Shown: piece by piece, positions 62,225 through 64,000 of the stretch
Numbering within the stretch: position 1 is the stretch's first letter
Layout: every line of letters starts with the position of its first letter
Assembly: GCF_001908205.1 (NCBI RefSeq)
Contig: NZ_LGHL01000048.1
Coordinates: 145,231 to 209,230 of the forward strand
Direction: 5' to 3'
Length of the DNA: 64,000 nt
Source: Bradyrhizobium sp. NAS80.1
Lineage (GTDB): Bacteria; Pseudomonadota; Alphaproteobacteria; Rhizobiales; Xanthobacteraceae
Program-made: the position numbers and the translations under genes
The notes under the pieces: generated by a model
What the model was told of the DNA's origin: nothing
The model's input: the letters and a program-made list of their open reading frames with translations, nothing else
Databases searched by the model: none

Positions 62225-62665
62225 ATGCCGGTGTTGGCGTATTTGTGGAAGGTGGGCGCGGCGTTGCTCGCGCTCCTGTTCGTTGCGGACTTTTTTCTGC
62301 CCAGGGCACCCCTTGAGGCACCGCCAGCCGAGAAGACGGCCGAGGATCGGCAAACCATACGCATTCACTCGGATCGCAAATGGCCTGAGCGCGTGGAACT
62401 CGATACGAGCCAGCCGACAATCTTCGCGGCGACGCCCGAGCTCCCGATCACGCAACCTCCGGCCATCCGGGCGGACACTCCGGCAGTCGCCGATGCGCTC
62501 GCCATGGCCCGCACAGAATCGAGCCCGCGCGAAACCGTCAATCGCAAGCAACCGCGCAAGGCGCAACACATTGCGACGCGACCGAAACGACACGCGTCGC
62601 CGCAGATGCTTCTGGCGGCGCGCCCAGGGCAGTTTGCGTGGTTTGGCTACTACAGGTACTGGTGA
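62225..62665 (+). CDS. Membrane-anchored hypothetical protein (146 aa)
   Basis: Begins MPVLAYLWKVGAALLALLFV, one N-terminal helix, then a hydrophilic, Pro/Ala/Arg-rich tail facing the periplasm or cytoplasm; ends GQFAWFGYYRYW with a cluster of aromatic residues. Middle: RKWPERVELDTSQPTIF. GGAG precedes the start. A FixK-like box upstream suggests low-oxygen expression. I do not recognise a domain; I recall similar short anchored proteins in Bradyrhizobium. Confidence 0.65.
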   Translation: MPVLAYLWKVGAALLALLFVADFFLPRAPLEAPPAEKTAEDRQTIRIHSDRKWPERVELDTSQPTIFAATPELPITQPPAIRADTPAVADALAMARTESSPRETVNRKQPRKAQHIATRPKRHASPQMLLAARPGQFAWFGYYRYW

Positions 62666-62772
62666 CCGTCGCCGGGGCATCGCCGCAGTAAATCGCGCGA
62701 GCATCCACGTTGCGCTGGATCATGGCGGGGCTTCGTGACGGCTTCGCTAGGGCGTGTACTTATAAACAGTCG

Positions 62773-62848
62773 ATGTCTGCTTTCTGGGGTAACGCGGAAA
62801 TGCGCCAAAGGCACGGGAATTTCGCCTTTTTGACCCCAAACCAGACAT
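62773..62848. repeat. Imperfect inverted repeat between convergent genes
   Basis: ATGTCTG (62773-62779) and CAGACAT (62842-62848) flank TTTCTGGGGT and ACCCCAAAC-type inner arms. About 75 bases; resembles Bradyrhizobium intergenic palindromes and may end both the 62225 gene and the cyclase-type gene. Confidence 0.6.
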
Positions 62849-64000
62849 TACTGCTCTGGTAGCCCTGCGATGCGAAGACCCTCGTAAAGGCGTTCGCGGC
62901 CCGCAAGGTAAATGGGATTGTCGCCCGCTGCGTTTAGACGATAGCTCCGAATTGAAAAGTCCGGATCGAGCGCCAAGCCAGAACGGGCGGCTCCTTGGGC
63001 CTCGGCTACGTTGCCAGGCAGAGCTAACGCGGCAGCAAGTTGGAACCACCCAATCGAATAGTTGCGATTTGCTTCGACGCAGCGGCGCAGCCAAGCCACG
63101 GCAGCAGCGTCGTCTTCAATCGTGATTTTGGAGACGCCCGCGGTGCTCAACCATCGAAACGCGAATATGTCGCGAGGCGAGAGGCGGTCTGCTTCCTTGA
63201 CGTGGAACTCAGCCTCGACGTTGCGTCCCATGAGATGTTTGCCGAAGGCAATCATTCCATGCGCGCCCGCCAGGTTTCTATCCAGCGCGAGAGCCTTCTC
63301 GCATAGTGCGACTCCAGCCTCCACTCGCTTGGTCTGGATCTGGACAAGTCCGAGAAATGAGTGAGCCCACGCATTGTTGGGCGCCAAGGTCAGGATTTGA
63401 TCAAGCAGGGACTCGGCTCTGGCAAATCGCGCCCATCGACCATCGTCAATAAAGGTGGACCCCAGACCGACCTCGACCCGCGCCAAGCCAATCAGCGCTT
63501 CCACGCTGCTCGGATCAGCGGCCAGAGCCTTTGCAAAATATTGTTGCGCCATTGCCATGTTTTCGCGCGTAGGTCCCCTGTAGACCCAGGCGGTCCCCTG
63601 AAAACAGAGCTCGATCGCATTTGGGTTGAGGACGCGTTCGGCGCGTTTGGCTTCCGCTCGCACGAGTTCGGCATCAAGAGTGTTGGCTAGCCTCGATACG
63701 ATCTCGTCCTGCATGTCGAAGAGATCGGCTATGGGTTTGTCAAAGCGCTCGGCCCACAGATGTTTGCCCGTTTCAGCGTCAACAAACTGCACGTTGACGC
63801 GAAGCCTATTGCCGCTGCGCTGGACCGAACCTTCAAGTACATAACGGACGTTCAACTCTCGCCCGATTTGCTTCACGTCAACGATCTTGTTTTTGAATGT
63901 GAACGCGGTATTGCGGGCAATCACGAACGAGCCGCTGATGCGTGACAAATCCGTGGTCAGGCTCTCGGTCACTCCATCAACGAAGTACTCCTGCTCAGCA
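62848..64000 (-). CDS. Cyclase-type/TPR protein (partial, runs off the window)
   Basis: About 383 residues visible, ending RIAGLPEQ. The N-terminal visible part (AEQEYFVDGVTESLTTDLSR, SFVIARNTAFTFKNKIVDVK, YVLEGSVQRSGNRLRVNVQF, AERFDKPIADLF) is the CHASE-like/beta domain that follows the cyclase or winged-helix domain in rhizobial cyclase-TPR proteins; then tetratricopeptide repeats (QQYFAKALAADPSSVEALIG, ARAESLLDQILTLAPNNAWA, LCEKALALDRNLAGAHG). The frame is open to the edge, so the real start is outside. A GTG at 63972 is only an internal Val codon in this interpretation. Probably a sensor of unknown input. Confidence 0.8.
   Translation of the reverse strand, partial: AEQEYFVDGVTESLTTDLSRISGSFVIARNTAFTFKNKIVDVKQIGRELNVRYVLEGSVQRSGNRLRVNVQFVDAETGKHLWAERFDKPIADLFDMQDEIVSRLANTLDAELVRAEAKRAERVLNPNAIELCFQGTAWVYRGPTRENMAMAQQYFAKALAADPSSVEALIGLARVEVGLGSTFIDDGRWARFARAESLLDQILTLAPNNAWAHSFLGLVQIQTKRVEAGVALCEKALALDRNLAGAHGMIAFGKHLMGRNVEAEFHVKEADRLSPRDIFAFRWLSTAGVSKITIEDDAAAVAWLRRCVEANRNYSIGWFQLAAALALPGNVAEAQGAARSGLALDPDFSIRSYRLNAAGDNPIYLAGRERLYEGLRIAGLPEQ

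Noticed and set aside
62031..62704. Overlapping minus-strand frames opposite the 62225 gene
   Set aside because: No ribosome site and Arg-rich composition; the plus-strand frame has a better start, a membrane helix and a regulatory site.

Overview
The window looks like a chromosomal segment of an alphaproteobacterium in the Bradyrhizobium group. I base this on the high GC content, on a circularly permuted two-piece tmRNA whose tag reads ANDNFAPVAQAA, on FixK/FNR-type TTGAT-N4-ATCAA boxes, on many solute-binding-protein transporters, and on several families of intergenic palindromic repeats that I associate with this genus. All family assignments are from reading the proteins by eye; no search was run.

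Layout. 1-5.2 kb is an accessory-looking edge. It holds the tail of a cyclase-type TPR protein, a frameshifted secreted-protein relic, a polyphosphate kinase 2 (PPK2), a P-type cation ATPase with a perfect FixK-type box upstream, and an internally deleted integrase. 5.2-12.7 kb carries a class III ring-opening dioxygenase, a type B carboxylesterase lacking its nucleophilic serine, a Baeyer-Villiger monooxygenase-esterase fusion, small Bradyrhizobium-type hypotheticals and rlpA. 13-20.6 kb carries malic enzyme, an orphan TctC, a large MscS-type channel, a periplasmic metallo-beta-lactamase-fold protein and a DUF3551 protein. 20.7-26.3 kb is a liv operon (livK-G-F-H-M) with a second PPK2 overlapping its 3' end. 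26.4-34.7 kb has a NUDIX-like gene, a taurine/nitrate-type ABC system interrupted by a reversed cupin gene, an osmoprotectant ABC system with permease and binding domain fused, and a membrane sulfatase-fold protein.

35.7-42.8 kb is a branched-chain amino acid cluster: ilvC, a LysE exporter, an EamA exporter, a methyltransferase, ilvH, threonine dehydratase and ilvI. ilvI is preceded by an Ile/Val/Leu-rich leader peptide and attenuator hairpins. 43-51 kb is housekeeping: miaA/serB (divergent, 11 bp apart), a Do-type protease with a DUF2065 protein and HflK-HflC, then thyA-GNAT-folA. 51-55.7 kb holds a tripartite tricarboxylate transporter and a split chromate transporter. 55.8-58.4 kb pairs ssrA with sspB, encoding the tag RNA and the ClpXP adaptor for tagged proteins, followed by fumC. 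58.6-61.4 kb holds a DUF4169/ribbon-helix-helix pair and feoAB. 61.4-64 kb is again accessory-looking: a small secreted protein, dispersed repeats, a second FixK-like box before an unknown membrane-anchored protein, and a second cyclase-type TPR protein running off the end.

Functional themes are branched-chain amino acid uptake, synthesis and possibly export; envelope quality control and trans-translation; and possible low-oxygen control at both edges. The two edges carry matching elements in mirror-image order (see findings).
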